The position numbers were made by a program, and so were the translations under genes. From Rahnella ecdela (GTDB lineage Bacteria > Pseudomonadota > Gammaproteobacteria > Enterobacterales > Enterobacteriaceae), in contig NZ_JAFMOY010000129.1 in assembly GCF_019049625.1 (NCBI RefSeq), positions 180,139 through 244,138 on the forward strand: DNA of 64,000 bases. The letters run 5' to 3'. Below are positions 11,131 through 21,959 of this stretch, one piece after another. Below the pieces are notes generated by a model that saw only the letters and a program-made list of their open reading frames with translations, had not been told where the DNA came from and made no database searches. Each line of letters begins with the position of its first letter. Position 1 is the stretch's first letter.

Positions 11131-12129
11131 TTACTTATTTTTTTCAGGTGACTTCATGAAGCGGAAGAAATCGCTGTCAGGGCTCAACACCATGACGTCG
11201 TTACCACTCTTGAAGCTGGCCTCGTAAGCACGCAGGCTACGGATGAATGCGTAGAAGTCAGGATCCTGGCTGAATGCATCAGCAAACAGTTTGGCCGCTT
11301 CAGCATCGCCTTCACCGCGGGTGATACGGGCAGTACGTTCTGCTTCAGCCACAGTACGGGTTCTTTCGTAATCCGCCGCTGCCTGAATCTTAGTCGCCTC
11401 TTCTTTACCCTGAGAGATGTGACGCAATGCCACCGCATTACGCTCAGCACGCATACGATCGTAAATCGCGCTGGACACTTCTTCCGGCAAGTTGATTTGT
11501 TTCAGACGTACATCTACCACTTCAATACCCAGCGCCGCCATGCTGTTCGGGTTGACCGCAGGCTGTTTGCCTTTAGTTTCCTGTTCAACACGTTTGGCCG
11601 CAGAGGCAATCGCATCATCAGCTTCTGTTGTTGCTTCAGGCTCATCGCCTACGCTACCGGTATTCAGCGCATCACGAACGTCCTGCGTCAGACGACCACG
11701 GGAGTCGGTCACGATGTCTTTCACATCCAGACGACCAATTTCAGAACGCAGACGGTCACTGAATTTACGTTTCAGCAGGATCTCTGCCTGAGAAACATCA
11801 CCACCGCCCGTTGCCAGGTAGTAGCGGCTGAAATCACTGATACGCCATTTCAGGTAAGAATCGACGATCAAGTCTTTCTTCTCGCTGGTCACGAAGCGGT
11901 CAGCCTGGTTATCCATAGTCTGAATACGCGCGTCGAGCATTTTAATGGATTCCACAAATGGAACTTTAAAATGCAGACCTGGCGCATACACCAGCGGTTT
12001 GTTATCGCTGTCACGCAGGACTTTACCGAAACGCAGCACGATCCCGCGCTGACCTTCCTGAACTACAAACAGTGAGGCATAAAGCGCCACCAGCACCACA
12101 ACGACGATAAGTAAAAATGACTTACGCAT
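11131..12129 (-). CDS. hflC: HflC, FtsH-regulating membrane protein
   Basis: SPFH/prohibitin-family protein, 332 residues, anchored by one N-terminal transmembrane helix (about 5-22) with the rest in the periplasm. With HflK it forms the large cage around the FtsH protease that restrains its action on membrane proteins and CII. The SPFH domain begins EGQRGIVLRFGKV and a long helical region rich in Ala/Glu/Arg occupies about 215-290. Start ATG lies 2 bases after the hflK stop, with its GGGAGAG ribosome site overlapping the end of hflK, indicating translational coupling. Confidence 0.96.
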   Translation of the reverse strand: MRKSFLLIVVVVLVALYASLFVVQEGQRGIVLRFGKVLRDSDNKPLVYAPGLHFKVPFVESIKMLDARIQTMDNQADRFVTSEKKDLIVDSYLKWRISDFSRYYLATGGGDVSQAEILLKRKFSDRLRSEIGRLDVKDIVTDSRGRLTQDVRDALNTGSVGDEPEATTEADDAIASAAKRVEQETKGKQPAVNPNSMAALGIEVVDVRLKQINLPEEVSSAIYDRMRAERNAVALRHISQGKEEATKIQAAADYERTRTVAEAERTARITRGEGDAEAAKLFADAFSQDPDFYAFIRSLRAYEASFKSGNDVMVLSPDSDFFRFMKSPEKNK

Positions 12130-12131
12130 TG

Positions 12132-13439
12132 TTATTCTCTCCCTACGCGAAGTGTATCGTCACGCTGTGCGTTTGCACGGCGCTGGTCCATGACACTGCC
12201 AGACGAACGGGAACTGCTGGTACCGGCACTGCTTTTGCCATTACTGCTGGTTAAACCCGGAACGGAAGGCAACAAACCTGATTCATCATTTTTGCTGGCG
12301 TCATTGGCTGCTGCATTGCTGCCACGCAGCATCTGATCCAGCGGTAATACCATCAGGTTATTCCCTTTGTCACTCACCAGAACTTTACGGGTGTGACTGA
12401 GGACTTTTTCCATGGTTTCAATATACAGACGCTCACGGGTGATTTCCGGCGCGGCTTTATATTCAGGCAACAGTTTGGAGAAACGGGCAACTTCACCCTG
12501 CGCTTCCAAAACAGTACGATCTTTATAGGCTTTTGCGTCTTCCAGTAAGCGTTGTGCTTCACCGTTTGCCAGAGGCTGAATCTGGTTCGCATACGCTTCT
12601 GCTTCACGAATAGACTGTTGCTCTCTTTCGCGGGCTGCAATCGCGTTATCGAAGGAAGCTTTCACTTCTTCCGGCGGACGCGCAGTCTGGAAGTTGACGT
12701 CCTGAATGGTAATACCCATTTTGTACGGACGAATGGTTTCTTCCAGTACACGTTGGGTATCGCTACGCACGGTGGTACGGCCTTCAGTCAGGATTTTATC
12801 CATCGTGTATTTGCCGATGACGCCACGTAATGCGCTGTCCGTTGCCTGGCTCAGGCTGTCGTCAGGATTGGCGACGCTGAACAGATAGGCTTCAGGATCC
12901 GTCACGCGGTACTGAACGTTCATTTCAACGCGTACCACGTTTTCGTCGGAAGTCAGCATCACGCCAGATGCAGCAAGTTCACGTACCGATTCTACGTTTA
13001 CTGCGCGGACCTGGTCGATGAAGGTCGGTTTCCAGTTAAGGCCCGGCTCAACCAGATGGCTGAACTTACCAAAACGGGTCACAACGCCACGTTCGGCTTC
13101 TTTAATGGTATAGAAACCTGTTGCAGCCCAGATAACCACCACCGCTGCGACTGCGATGCCGGCAATCCGGGTGCCACTCATTCCATGACCGGAACCGGTT
13201 GGCGTACCGTTGTTGTTGCTGCCATTGTTATTATTGTTGCCTGAACCTTTTCCACCGAAACCACCCAGCTTTTTGCTGAGTTTACGGAAGATATCATCCA
13301 GATCAGGTGGCCCCTGATTGCGGCCGCCCTTGTTGTCATTATTTCCACCAGAATTTCCACCAGAGTTGCCGCTATTATTATTGCTGCTGCCCCAGGGGTC
13401 GCGGTCCTGTCCGTTATTACCGGGCTGATTCCACGCCAT
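12132..13439 (-). CDS. hflK: HflK, FtsH-regulating membrane protein
   Basis: Partner of HflC, 435 residues. The first about 75 residues are cytoplasmic, extremely rich in Asn, Gly and Ser (several poly-Asn runs), followed by a transmembrane helix about 90-110, the SPFH domain starting EAERGVVTRFGKF, a helical stalk, and a Ser-rich disordered tail. The low-complexity N-terminus is typical of HflK but its repeat number varies. Sits between hflX and hflC as in E. coli, 33 bases after hflX. Confidence 0.95.
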   Translation of the reverse strand: MAWNQPGNNGQDRDPWGSSNNNSGNSGGNSGGNNDNKGGRNQGPPDLDDIFRKLSKKLGGFGGKGSGNNNNNGSNNNGTPTGSGHGMSGTRIAGIAVAAVVVIWAATGFYTIKEAERGVVTRFGKFSHLVEPGLNWKPTFIDQVRAVNVESVRELAASGVMLTSDENVVRVEMNVQYRVTDPEAYLFSVANPDDSLSQATDSALRGVIGKYTMDKILTEGRTTVRSDTQRVLEETIRPYKMGITIQDVNFQTARPPEEVKASFDNAIAAREREQQSIREAEAYANQIQPLANGEAQRLLEDAKAYKDRTVLEAQGEVARFSKLLPEYKAAPEITRERLYIETMEKVLSHTRKVLVSDKGNNLMVLPLDQMLRGSNAAANDASKNDESGLLPSVPGLTSSNGKSSAGTSSSRSSGSVMDQRRANAQRDDTLRVGRE

Positions 13440-13472
13440 GTTATAGCTCCATTATTCTATGATTGGTGTTCT

Positions 13473-14777
13473 TCAGGCCAAATCAGACAGGCTCTGGTTG
13501 CGGACATAGCTTTCCAGTTCCTGCTCTTGTTTGCAGAGGCGGCGCCAGTCAACGATGGGCATTCGCACCATCAGACCAATACTGCCATCCTCTTCAATCC
13601 ATTCTTTTTCAATTGCCTGAAGCTGGTAAAAACGGCTACGAAGGCGGCCTGCTTCCGGCGGCAAGCACAATTCATGCTGCGCGATTTCGCCAGAGAGTCG
13701 CTCCGTTAATGCCTGAAAAAGCAACGGAATGCCTTCACCTGTCACGGCTGAAAGCCAAACTCTGACAGGCAAATTATCCTCGTTGCGGTCGATACGCGGG
13801 ACAAAATCATCCAGCATATCTATTTTATTCATCACTAACAGCGCAGGAATTTCATCTGCTTCGATCTCTGCCAGCACCGTATTCACCGCGTCAATATTCT
13901 CCTGAACACGGATGTCCGCTGCATCAATAACATGTAATAACAGAGATGCCTGTCGGGTTTCCTGCAACGTTGCTTTAAAGGCCGCAACCAAATCATGGGG
14001 CAGGTGACGAATAAACCCTACGGTGTCCGCCAAAACTGTTTCCCCGACATCTGCCACCATAATGCGGCGCAGCGTAGGATCGAGCGTAGCAAACAACTGA
14101 TTGGCCACATAAACATCGGCCTGAGTAATACGATTAAAGAGTGTGGACTTCCCGGCGTTGGTATATCCAACCAAAGACACCGTCGGAATATCCGCACGAA
14201 CGCGTGAACGGCGCCCCTGTTCACGCTGCTTAGCCACTTTTTCAAGACGGCTGAGGATTAAAGTAATTCTGTCGCGTAGTAAACGGCGGTCAGTTTCGAG
14301 CTGGGTTTCACCCGGACCACGTGCGCCAATACCGCCGCCCTGTCGTTCAAGGTGCGTCCAGCCACGAACCAGTCGGGTAGCAATGTGGCGTAATTGCGCC
14401 AGTTCTACTTGTAACTTACCTTCGTGTGTTCGGGCCCGCTGGGCAAAAATATCTAATATCAATCCGGTGCGGTCGACAACGCGACATTCGCAAAAGGCTT
14501 CCAGGTTTCTTTCCTGGCCGGGGGACAAGGCGTGATCAAACAGGATGACAGAAGCGCCCGTTGCTTTGACGGCATCTGCGATTTCTTGGGCCTTTCCTTC
14601 ACCGACAAAGTATTTTGGGTGCGGTGCCTTACGGCTCCCGGTGACGACTTGCAACGCCTCTACACCTGCAGAAGAAACCAGCGATTCAAATTCGCTCAGA
14701 TCCTCTGTGTCTTTGTCTCGCGAGAAATAGATATGAACCAGTACGGCCTGCTCACCGGCTTCATAACGGTCAAACAA
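13473..14777 (-). CDS. hflX: Ribosome-rescue GTPase HflX
   Basis: GTPase of 434 residues that binds the 50S subunit and splits stalled 70S ribosomes after heat stress. N-terminal HflX domain (about 1-195, with the glycine-rich ERQGGGIGARGPGETQLETD loop) then a G domain: GYTNAGKS 204-211, DTVG 251-254, and an NKID motif. The start codon is TTG at 14777, supported by GAGAGG upstream and by the conserved N-terminus MFDRYEAGEQ; no in-frame ATG gives the full protein. Located between hfq and hflK in the usual order. Confidence 0.95.
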   Translation of the reverse strand: MFDRYEAGEQAVLVHIYFSRDKDTEDLSEFESLVSSAGVEALQVVTGSRKAPHPKYFVGEGKAQEIADAVKATGASVILFDHALSPGQERNLEAFCECRVVDRTGLILDIFAQRARTHEGKLQVELAQLRHIATRLVRGWTHLERQGGGIGARGPGETQLETDRRLLRDRITLILSRLEKVAKQREQGRRSRVRADIPTVSLVGYTNAGKSTLFNRITQADVYVANQLFATLDPTLRRIMVADVGETVLADTVGFIRHLPHDLVAAFKATLQETRQASLLLHVIDAADIRVQENIDAVNTVLAEIEADEIPALLVMNKIDMLDDFVPRIDRNEDNLPVRVWLSAVTGEGIPLLFQALTERLSGEIAQHELCLPPEAGRLRSRFYQLQAIEKEWIEEDGSIGLMVRMPIVDWRRLCKQEQELESYVRNQSLSDLA

Positions 14778-14815
14778 GCTTGCGACCTCTCATTTGGGAA
14801 AAATTCGCCAGCCGG

Positions 14816-14851
14816 GGGGTCATAAGCATAATCGGAATACTTATGAACCCC
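14816..14851 (-). repeat. Hairpin between hfq and hflX
   Basis: Inverted repeat GGGG-T-CATAAG / CTTATG-A(A)-CCCC with a 13-base loop, about 40 bases before the TTG start of hflX. There is no T tract, so it is more likely a processing or stability element than a terminator. Confidence 0.5.
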
Positions 14852-14875
14852 TTCGTGGTTGACCAACGTTGCGCT

Positions 14876-15184
14876 TTATTCAGCGTCATCGTTTTCCTGC
14901 TGCGGCTGTTGCGCAGACGGAGTACTACCTTGGTGATAATTGTTGGTGCTGCCCGAACCTGGATTATTGCTATGGTGTGACACCGGGCGGGAAGGCACTA
15001 CGGTGGAGATAGCGTGTTTATACACCATCTGGCTTACCGTATTTTTTAACAGAATGACAAACTGGTCAAAAGACTCAATCTGGCCTTGCAGCTTAATACC
15101 ATTCACCAAGTAAATAGAAACCGGAACACGTTCACGACGCAATGCGTTCAGGAACGGATCTTGCAAAGATTGCCCCTTAGCCAT
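14876..15184 (-). CDS. hfq: RNA chaperone Hfq
   Basis: Hexameric Sm-like RNA chaperone, 102 residues, pairing small RNAs with mRNAs. Sm1 motif about 8-50 including [19 protein letters not shown], Sm2 with [12 protein letters not shown]. Proximal-face residues and the lateral rim arginines (RRER 16-19) are intact. The C-terminal tail is disordered, Asn/Ser/Gln-rich and ends in the acidic ENDDAE tip. Between miaA and hflX as in all enterobacteria. The 114-base gap to miaA probably contains an additional hfq promoter, but none was assigned. Confidence 0.98.
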   Translation of the reverse strand: MAKGQSLQDPFLNALRRERVPVSIYLVNGIKLQGQIESFDQFVILLKNTVSQMVYKHAISTVVPSRPVSHHSNNPGSGSTNNYHQGSTPSAQQPQQENDDAE

Positions 15185-15298
15185 TCTATCTTTTCCTTAT
15201 TAGTTTGTTGTTTGTAACTTTGAGCCTATCGGCTCGAAAATAAATCACATAAAAAATTTGCGCGCTGAGTACTCATCAATTGTACACAATCACCCAAC

Positions 15299-16240
15299 CT
15301 ATGCACTAACAACCTGAATTACACGGTTTAGGGCCTCTTCTGGCTTCTCAGAATCGAGCCATTCGACACCCTCCCAACCTCGCAACCAGGTCATCTGACG
15401 TTTGGCCAGCTGTCGTGTCGCGCAAACACCACGATAAACCATTTCATCGTAATCGAATTCACCAGATAAATATGACCACATCTGGCGATAGCCTACACAG
15501 CGAATAGAAGGCAAATCGGTATGCAAATCGCCCCGAGCTATCAGCGTCTTGACTTCGTCTTCAAAACCATTGGACAACATCTGACTAAAACGTTCCTCGA
15601 TCCGCGCATGTAATAATTCACGCCGGGTCGGTGCAATCGCAAACTGCTGAACGCGATAGGGCAATGTTTCACCCGAAATTTTAGTCAGTTCCGTTAAAGT
15701 TTTACCCGAAATAAAAAAAACTTCCAGTGCTCTGGACAGTCTCTGCGGATCATTCGGATGAATTCGCATTGCCGCCACGGGATCTATCTCGCGCAATTGG
15801 TCATGAAGCGCTTCCCAACTCTGCTCTGCTGCCTGCTTTTCGATACGTTCACGAACCTCAGGGTCAGCCGGTGGTAACGGGGAAAGTCCTTCAAGCAATG
15901 CCTTGAAATAAAGCATAGTCCCACCTACCAATAACGGGATCTTATTGCGTGAGGTTATTTCAGCCATTTCGCGTAATGCGTCGCGACGAAAGTCAGCGGC
16001 GGAATAAGCCTCAGCCGGATCCAGAATGTCGATCAGGCGGTGCGGCGCCTGCGCCAGTTCTTCCGCCGTCGGCTTGGCAGTACCGATATCCATCCCACGA
16101 TAGATTAAAGCAGAGTCCACGCTGACTAACTCAACGGGAAGATGATTCATCAGCGACATCGCGAGTGCCGTTTTACCGGATGCGGTCGGCCCCATTATAA
16201 AAATAGCAGGGGGAAGCGCGTTGTTTTCAGAGTCAGTCAT
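15299..16240 (-). CDS. miaA: tRNA dimethylallyltransferase MiaA
   Basis: Transfers a dimethylallyl group to A37 of tRNAs reading UNN codons. 313 residues; P-loop GPTASGKT 17-24, substrate motif [21 protein letters not shown]-like [15 protein letters not shown], and the C-terminal [16 protein letters not shown] tRNA-binding segment. ATG 16240 overlaps the last 8 bases of mutL (ATGACTGA arrangement), implying coupled translation; the frame extends upstream to 16273 but the family start is here. Confidence 0.97.
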   Translation of the reverse strand: MTDSENNALPPAIFIMGPTASGKTALAMSLMNHLPVELVSVDSALIYRGMDIGTAKPTAEELAQAPHRLIDILDPAEAYSAADFRRDALREMAEITSRNKIPLLVGGTMLYFKALLEGLSPLPPADPEVRERIEKQAAEQSWEALHDQLREIDPVAAMRIHPNDPQRLSRALEVFFISGKTLTELTKISGETLPYRVQQFAIAPTRRELLHARIEERFSQMLSNGFEDEVKTLIARGDLHTDLPSIRCVGYRQMWSYLSGEFDYDEMVYRGVCATRQLAKRQMTWLRGWEGVEWLDSEKPEEALNRVIQVVSA

Positions 16241-18173
16241 GCTTAAAAGCCGCCAGCGCGGGCTGTAAATCAAGAGGTTGCAGAAGTCCGGACGGAGGCG
16301 ATTTCACCAACTGCGGGCAAAGACGCTCAACATCCGTGAGTAATTGTATGGCTTGTGAAATCGTCCATACCTCGTGCTCGCAGCCACAGTGGCGGGCAAA
16401 CCACATGGCTACCGCATCAGAAGTCACCTCCTGCTGAACAGCAAGGTAACCTAACAGATCAGGTATCAACTTTTGTAAATTTTGTTGGCGTAATGGTAAA
16501 GGTACCGCGCGAACCGTCACACGATGCGACTCATTGAGCATTTCTAAACCAAAATGCTGTAATAACGTCTGATGGCGCGCCATGACAGCGGCCTCTTCTT
16601 TACTCACATTCAGTTTCAGCGGGATTAAAAGCGGCTGTGGACGTAACCCTTCTTCCGGTGGTGTCAGCTGCGCCCGTTTCAGCCAGCGATCGGCCACCGG
16701 CAACGACAGCAGCACCAGCTGTTTGCCGCGCTCAAGCAATGCATATTCCGCCGAACAGACCGTCAGCACACGCCCGAAACTCTGACTGTGCGATTCCAGC
16801 GCCGGTTCAGCCAGTGTACGGGCCGCTGTTGCGGCAGGCTTAGCGGGCTGTGCCACGACCGGAGCCGGTTCCTGCAAGGAAAATGACTCGGGCGCGGGCT
16901 GCAATAAACGTCCGTACGCTTTACTTTCAGAAGGATTATAAGCCGGTTCATTGCTGCGAAAAGCTGGTTCCCTCGGCTGGCTGGCACGTGCCGTTTCAGG
17001 AAATACATTTTCACGTGAAGGGCTGTTGTTTTCACGATGAGTACTGTTTTCACGCGCTGATGATGATTTGCGTTCAGCCGGTTGAGAGAAATGATTTCCA
17101 CCCGCGGCCTGACGGTTTTCTTGCTGCCAGCGCGGCATATCTTCCTGAAGCTGTGGCTCATCGAGCTCCGGCGCGCCCGCCTGCTGTAATACGGACATTA
17201 CCGCCTGATAAATAAAATCATGTACCAGCCGCGACTGATGGAAACGCACTTCGTGTTTGGCCGGATGCACATTCACATCCACCTGATGCGGATCGACATC
17301 CAGATAAAGCACATACGCGGGCTGCTGATCGTCTTTCAACTGATCCTGATATGCCTGACGGATCGCGTGGTTTATCAGGCGATCCTTCATCATGCGGTTA
17401 TTCACATAGCAATACTGCATGTCTGTCAGGTTGCGCGAACCGGCCGGATCCGCCACCCAACCGTGTATCGCCAAATCACCGTGACTCCATTCCACTTCCA
17501 GCGCGTGCTCGACAAACGTCGGGCTGCAAATGCTCGCCAGACGGCGGGACGACTGTGAAGGGTCTTTGACAGCGCGATATTGGCGGATAAGTTTGCCGTT
17601 GTGGCTCAGATTGACGGAAACGTCAAAACGCGCCAGCGCAATCCGGCGAACGACTTCATCAATATGGGTAAATTCAGTTTTCTCGGTGCGCATGAATTTA
17701 CGGCGGGCGGGCGTGTTGTAGAACAAATCCAGCACTTCCACGGTCGAGCCCTGCGGATGCGCAGCCGGTTTGACGGTGACCGCCATATCTCGCCCTTCGG
17801 CGTAGGCCTGCCAGGCTTCATTTTGTTCAGCCGTGCGCGATGTCAGGATAAGACGCGAAACCGAGCTGATACTCGCCAGTGCTTCGCCGCGAAAGCCGAG
17901 ACTGAGAATAGCCTCGAGATCGTCAAGACAGGTGATTTTACTGGTGGCATGACGTGCCAGTGCCAGGGCCAGATCGTCTTTGCCGATCCCGCAGCCGTTA
18001 TCCCGAATACGGATAAGCTTGGCACCGCCGCGATCGATATCAATATCGATTCGCGTAGCGCCCGCATCAAGGCTGTTTTCCACCAGCTCTTTCACCACGG
18101 AAGCCGGCCTTTCGACAACTTCGCCCGCTGCTATCTGGTTAGCAAGTTGCGGCGGCAGTACCTTGATCGGCAT
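16233..18173 (-). CDS. mutL: DNA mismatch repair protein MutL
   Basis: GHKL ATPase of 646 residues linking MutS mismatch recognition to MutH and UvrD. ATPase motifs: Glu29 and Asn33 ([13 protein letters not shown]), DNGCGIG 58-64, [16 protein letters not shown] long Pro/Ser/Arg/Glu-rich linker (about 335-450, with repeated HREN, SREN, AREN motifs) precedes the C-terminal dimerisation domain. No metal-binding endonuclease motif is seen, as expected for a MutH-type species. In order amiB-mutL-miaA. Confidence 0.97.
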   Translation of the reverse strand: MPIKVLPPQLANQIAAGEVVERPASVVKELVENSLDAGATRIDIDIDRGGAKLIRIRDNGCGIGKDDLALALARHATSKITCLDDLEAILSLGFRGEALASISSVSRLILTSRTAEQNEAWQAYAEGRDMAVTVKPAAHPQGSTVEVLDLFYNTPARRKFMRTEKTEFTHIDEVVRRIALARFDVSVNLSHNGKLIRQYRAVKDPSQSSRRLASICSPTFVEHALEVEWSHGDLAIHGWVADPAGSRNLTDMQYCYVNNRMMKDRLINHAIRQAYQDQLKDDQQPAYVLYLDVDPHQVDVNVHPAKHEVRFHQSRLVHDFIYQAVMSVLQQAGAPELDEPQLQEDMPRWQQENRQAAGGNHFSQPAERKSSSARENSTHRENNSPSRENVFPETARASQPREPAFRSNEPAYNPSESKAYGRLLQPAPESFSLQEPAPVVAQPAKPAATAARTLAEPALESHSQSFGRVLTVCSAEYALLERGKQLVLLSLPVADRWLKRAQLTPPEEGLRPQPLLIPLKLNVSKEEAAVMARHQTLLQHFGLEMLNESHRVTVRAVPLPLRQQNLQKLIPDLLGYLAVQQEVTSDAVAMWFARHCGCEHEVWTISQAIQLLTDVERLCPQLVKSPPSGLLQPLDLQPALAAFKHD

Positions 18174-18207
18174 AGCGGCTCCTGTGGCAGGCGGTTATAA
18201 ACCGTCC

Positions 18208-19959
18208 TTAAGACTGTGGAATAGTTAAGGTTTGGCCGAGCTGTACCTCGCCAGACTTCATGTGATTTGCGGTTTTGATGTCATTCATACTGACACCATA
18301 TTTACTCGCGATTGCCGACAACGTATCACCGCGTTTAACCGTATGTTTCGCCGGTTTCTTCGAGGATTTTGCCGTTGTTCCTGAAGATGTGCGGGTGCCC
18401 GCTGGCACTTTCAATCGCTGGCCGACCCAGACGCCGTCTTTTTTCAGTTTATTGAGGTCACGCAGCGCTGCGTTGGTCGTGCCGTAACTGTTGGCGATAC
18501 CGGTCAGGGTTTCACCGCGGGTCACTTTATGGATCTGCGTGGCACCGGCTGCACCAGCGGTCACTTCAATCGGACCCGGCTGACTTGTGGTGCTGGCAGC
18601 CGCGCTATTGTCTGCCGCCGCTGCTGATGAGGCCAGCAGCGGGCGGTTTTCGACCTTTGGGCCGTTTTGTATCGGGTGCGACTGGAAATAATTACGCAGA
18701 CCGATGTGAATGGCCCTCGCAATTTTATCCTGGTACGCGCTGCTGCCCAGCAGCCGCTCCTCAGTTGAGTTACTGATAAAGCCGGTTTCCACCAGCAATG
18801 AAGGAATATCCGGCGAACGCAATACGCCCAGACTCGCGTGCTCTGGTTTCGCTTTATGCAACGAGCCGACGGAGCGCAGTTCGCGCAGAACGCGGGTCGC
18901 AACGTCATACCCGACGCGTTGGGAGTGACCAAACTGCAAATCAAGCACTGCCTGACTCAGATACGGGTCAGACGCGGTATTCGCCAGCACATCACCCGCG
19001 CCGCCGAGCAGTTCGGATTGCTTCTCGTGCTGCTCCAGCCAGTTACCCATTTCGCTGTTCGCGCGGCGGTTCGACAGCACCCAGACCGAGGCACCACGTG
19101 CGCTGCGGCTTGGCGCGGCATCGGCGTGAATGGAAACCAGCACGTTGGCGTTTTTCTTTCGCGCCACGTCGGAACGTCCCATCACGGAAATAAAGTAATC
19201 ACCGTCACGTGTTAATACCGGCTGGAACATCGGATCAGCATTCAGAATCGCCTGCAATTTGCGGGCAATAGCGATAGTGACATTTTTTTCTTTCAGACCG
19301 CCTGCGCCGATAGCTCCGGGATCCTGTCCGCCGTGACCGGCATCAATCGCGACAATGATTTTGCTGTCGCTGGTGCTGACTGTTGAGGAACGCGAGTTAT
19401 CCGGTGCAACGGTAGTGGAAACCACTTTGGTCTGATCGTTGGTAAACGGATTAGATTTAGATGAGGGTATGACCGTTTTGCCTGCATTTGGCGAAGGCGT
19501 ATTGGTGGCCGTTACCACCGGCGCAGACCGGCGCGGTGCGGGCGCAGCGGCATTCATGGTCAACACAACGGTATACTGGCTGCCGTCTTTCTGCTTCGTC
19601 GCGTTGGTTCTGACTTTCTGATTCAGTTCAAATACCAGACGCTGACTTTGTGCATTAGGCGGTGTACTGGCACGCACACGCGTCACCAGATTCTGACCGT
19701 TGAAATTGAGCGGCAGACCTTTCATCACGCCATCCTGGCGGATATCCATCACCACACGTTCAGGATTATGCAGCGGAAAAAAGGAGTAATCCGGCGAACC
19801 GTCAAACGTAATCGTAACTGTCGACTGCGTTTGTCCGTTGGAAACATTGATGTTTTTCATGCCTGCGGCGAAAACCGGCGATGCCAGTACTGCAAACAAC
19901 ATCAGCGCCGATAAACAAATCGACGCCGACGTAAATAAAGAGATAAAACGTGAATTCAT
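18208..19959 (-). CDS. amiB: N-acetylmuramoyl-L-alanine amidase AmiB with two LysM domains
   Basis: Periplasmic amidase splitting septal peptidoglycan during cell separation; activated by EnvC. 583 residues: signal peptide (cleavage near VFA-AG, about 32), AMIN domain about 35-138, linker, Amidase_3 catalytic domain about 200-428 (zinc motif [14 protein letters not shown] with His209, SIHADA, and the glutamate in LLVETGF), then two LysM peptidoglycan-binding repeats 476-519 and 538-581. E. coli AmiB lacks the LysM tail. ATG 19959 follows AAGGAT and starts 7 bases after tsaE; an in-frame GTG at 19986 would overlap tsaE by 20 bases and is less likely. Confidence 0.95.
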   Translation of the reverse strand: MNSRFISLFTSASICLSALMLFAVLASPVFAAGMKNINVSNGQTQSTVTITFDGSPDYSFFPLHNPERVVMDIRQDGVMKGLPLNFNGQNLVTRVRASTPPNAQSQRLVFELNQKVRTNATKQKDGSQYTVVLTMNAAAPAPRRSAPVVTATNTPSPNAGKTVIPSSKSNPFTNDQTKVVSTTVAPDNSRSSTVSTSDSKIIVAIDAGHGGQDPGAIGAGGLKEKNVTIAIARKLQAILNADPMFQPVLTRDGDYFISVMGRSDVARKKNANVLVSIHADAAPSRSARGASVWVLSNRRANSEMGNWLEQHEKQSELLGGAGDVLANTASDPYLSQAVLDLQFGHSQRVGYDVATRVLRELRSVGSLHKAKPEHASLGVLRSPDIPSLLVETGFISNSTEERLLGSSAYQDKIARAIHIGLRNYFQSHPIQNGPKVENRPLLASSAAAADNSAAASTTSQPGPIEVTAGAAGATQIHKVTRGETLTGIANSYGTTNAALRDLNKLKKDGVWVGQRLKVPAGTRTSSGTTAKSSKKPAKHTVKRGDTLSAIASKYGVSMNDIKTANHMKSGEVQLGQTLTIPQS

Positions 19960-19966
19960 CGCGTGA

Positions 19967-20434
19967 TCATCCTTGCTGTTGAACACGATGCAGCAAATTT
20001 ATGCCAGATTCAGAAACCGCCACAAGCTTTGCGGTACGCCCGGTCTGGCAGTAATCCAGCGTCAGTTCAATATCCGGTTCGGGTAACACGCCCGCGCCCT
20101 GCTGCGGCCATTCGACCAGACAGATGGCATCCTGCGCGAAATAATCGCGGATCCCCATAAATTCCAGTTCTTCCGGATCCGCAAGACGGTATAAATCAAA
20201 ATGATAGACGGCAATCTTTTCCAGCTGATAAGGCTCAACCAGCGTATAGGTCGGGCTTTTCACATTGCCCTGATGCCCCAGTGCCTGAAGAAATCCCCGG
20301 CTAAAGGTTGTTTTACCGGCTCCCAGATCGCCATAAAGATGGATAACCGTTGAGCCTTCGCAGGCTTTCGCCAGGGAAGCACCTAGTTGCAGCGTTGCCG
20401 CTTCGTCGGGTAAAGAGATATTAAGTTGATTCAT
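19967..20434 (-). CDS. tsaE: tRNA threonylcarbamoyladenosine ATPase TsaE
   Basis: ATPase partner of TsaB and TsaD in formation of t6A at position 37 of ANN-decoding tRNAs. 155 residues; Walker A GDLGAGKT 35-42, [10 protein letters not shown] switch region, [17 protein letters not shown] and LVEWPQQG motifs. Between nnr and amiB as in E. coli. Confidence 0.96.
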   Translation of the reverse strand: MNQLNISLPDEAATLQLGASLAKACEGSTVIHLYGDLGAGKTTFSRGFLQALGHQGNVKSPTYTLVEPYQLEKIAVYHFDLYRLADPEELEFMGIRDYFAQDAICLVEWPQQGAGVLPEPDIELTLDYCQTGRTAKLVAVSESGINLLHRVQQQG

Positions 20435-20444
20435 TCAGTGATAT

Positions 20445-21959
20445 CTATTTCTTCAGGTCTGGATTAACTAACGGGGAAATCACCGCTAAAAGATCAGTTG
20501 CCAGCATACCGCGCGTTCCCTGCCGGTGGGCAATTTCGTCTGCGGCAGCGCCATGTACTACTGAACCCGCGCAGGCCGCATCAAATATATTGAGTTTCTG
20601 AGCCAGCAATCCGCCAATGATACCAGAAAGCACGTCGCCCATACCGCCGGATGCCATACCGGCATTGCCGACATCCGCCACAGCCATTTCGCCATGTTCA
20701 CTGGCAATCAGGCTGCCTGCGCCTTTAAGCACCACCACACCACCATATTGGGCCGTGAGCTTCTGTGCCGAAAGTAAGCGGTCACTCTCAATTTCCTTCA
20801 CGCTGCAACCGAGTAAACGGGCCGCTTCGCCGGGATGAGGCGTCAGTACGCGATTTTGCCGTTTCCGTGGATTGATTGCCAGCAGGTTAAGTGCATCAGC
20901 GTCCCATAAGGCTGGTTTATCCCATTCCGCCACGCGATCGACCGCCTGTTTGCCCCATTCTTTCTGGCCTAAACCGGGGCCGATGACTAATACATCTGCC
21001 CATTCAAGCCCATCATCCAGCGATTCTGCGGTGAGTTCCTTCACCATCAGTTCAGGTCTGGCTGTTAGTAAAGGACCTGCGTGCTCTTTGTGAGTGAGTA
21101 CTCGCACTAGTCCGGCACCGGTACGCAGCGCGGCTTCCGACGCCATTCGTATAGCACCGGCAAAACCGGTATCGCCGCCAACGACCAGTAAACGCCCGTG
21201 TTCACCTTTATGAGAACATGGACGGCGCGGATGCAGCCATGTACCCAGCTGCGTCGCATCTAAACGTTGTAACGGCGCAAGATGTCCGCCCAGCCAGCTT
21301 TCCAGCCCGAGCGCATTACAATGCAATTTGCCGGTGTAATCGCGCGCCTGCCCGGTCAGTAAACCGGGTTTCAGGGCGATGAAACTGACAGTGTGTGTGG
21401 CGTGTACCGCCTTCCCCGCGGCCTGACCGGTTTGTGCGTCAAGACCGGAAGGAATATCCAATGAGACGACAGGCAAAGATGCTGAGTTGATAGCATCTAT
21501 CAGCGCGTCATAAGGTGCGCGTGGAGCAGAAGACAAACCAGTGCCGAGCAAACCATCGATAATCAGATCAGCGTCATCCGGCCATGCCGATTCGGCAGTA
21601 CGGACATCTCCGCCACTTTTCAGCCAGCCCTGTCGCGCCGTTTCCGCTTCTTCAGGCAACGGTTTACTGCCTTCTACAGCCAGCAGTGTCACGCGAATTC
21701 CGGCAGTTTTCGCCAGACGCGCCACTTCAAAGCCATCGCCGCCGTTATTGCCGTGGCCACTTAAAATCAGCCAGTGGCGTGTATGCGGAAACTCATGCTG
21801 CGCCAGCAAAAAAGCGGCTTTAGCCGCACGCTGCATCAGGGTAAACAGAGAAATCCCCGTTTCCTGCGCGGCCTGACGCTCAGCTTTTCGCAGCCAGTCA
21901 GCAGAAAACACGGAATGTGGTAAACTCGCCTCGTTTCGTTTTTCACGTTGGTTCGTCAT
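20445..21959 (-). CDS. nnr: Bifunctional NAD(P)H-hydrate epimerase / ADP-dependent dehydratase Nnr
   Basis: Repairs hydrated NADH and NADPH: the N-terminal YjeF_N domain (about 1-220, with SGHGNNGGDGFEVARL and LDIPSGLDAQTG) epimerises the hydrate and the C-terminal carbohydrate-kinase-like domain (about 225-500, with NAGMASGGMGDVLSG) dehydrates it using ADP. 504 residues. ATG 21959 has a strong AGGGAG ribosome site. The start codon overlaps by two bases with that of the divergent queG (the shared bases are CATG), so each ribosome site and part of each promoter must lie inside the other gene. Confidence 0.96.
   Translation of the reverse strand: MTNQREKRNEASLPHSVFSADWLRKAERQAAQETGISLFTLMQRAAKAAFLLAQHEFPHTRHWLILSGHGNNGGDGFEVARLAKTAGIRVTLLAVEGSKPLPEEAETARQGWLKSGGDVRTAESAWPDDADLIIDGLLGTGLSSAPRAPYDALIDAINSASLPVVSLDIPSGLDAQTGQAAGKAVHATHTVSFIALKPGLLTGQARDYTGKLHCNALGLESWLGGHLAPLQRLDATQLGTWLHPRRPCSHKGEHGRLLVVGGDTGFAGAIRMASEAALRTGAGLVRVLTHKEHAGPLLTARPELMVKELTAESLDDGLEWADVLVIGPGLGQKEWGKQAVDRVAEWDKPALWDADALNLLAINPRKRQNRVLTPHPGEAARLLGCSVKEIESDRLLSAQKLTAQYGGVVVLKGAGSLIASEHGEMAVADVGNAGMASGGMGDVLSGIIGGLLAQKLNIFDAACAGSVVHGAAADEIAHRQGTRGMLATDLLAVISPLVNPDLKK

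Noticed and set aside
13178..13400. AAT/GGT-rich simple repeats at the start of hflK considered as a microsatellite
   Set aside because: The low-complexity Asn/Gly stretch is normal for HflK and the units are too irregular for a clear tandem repeat.
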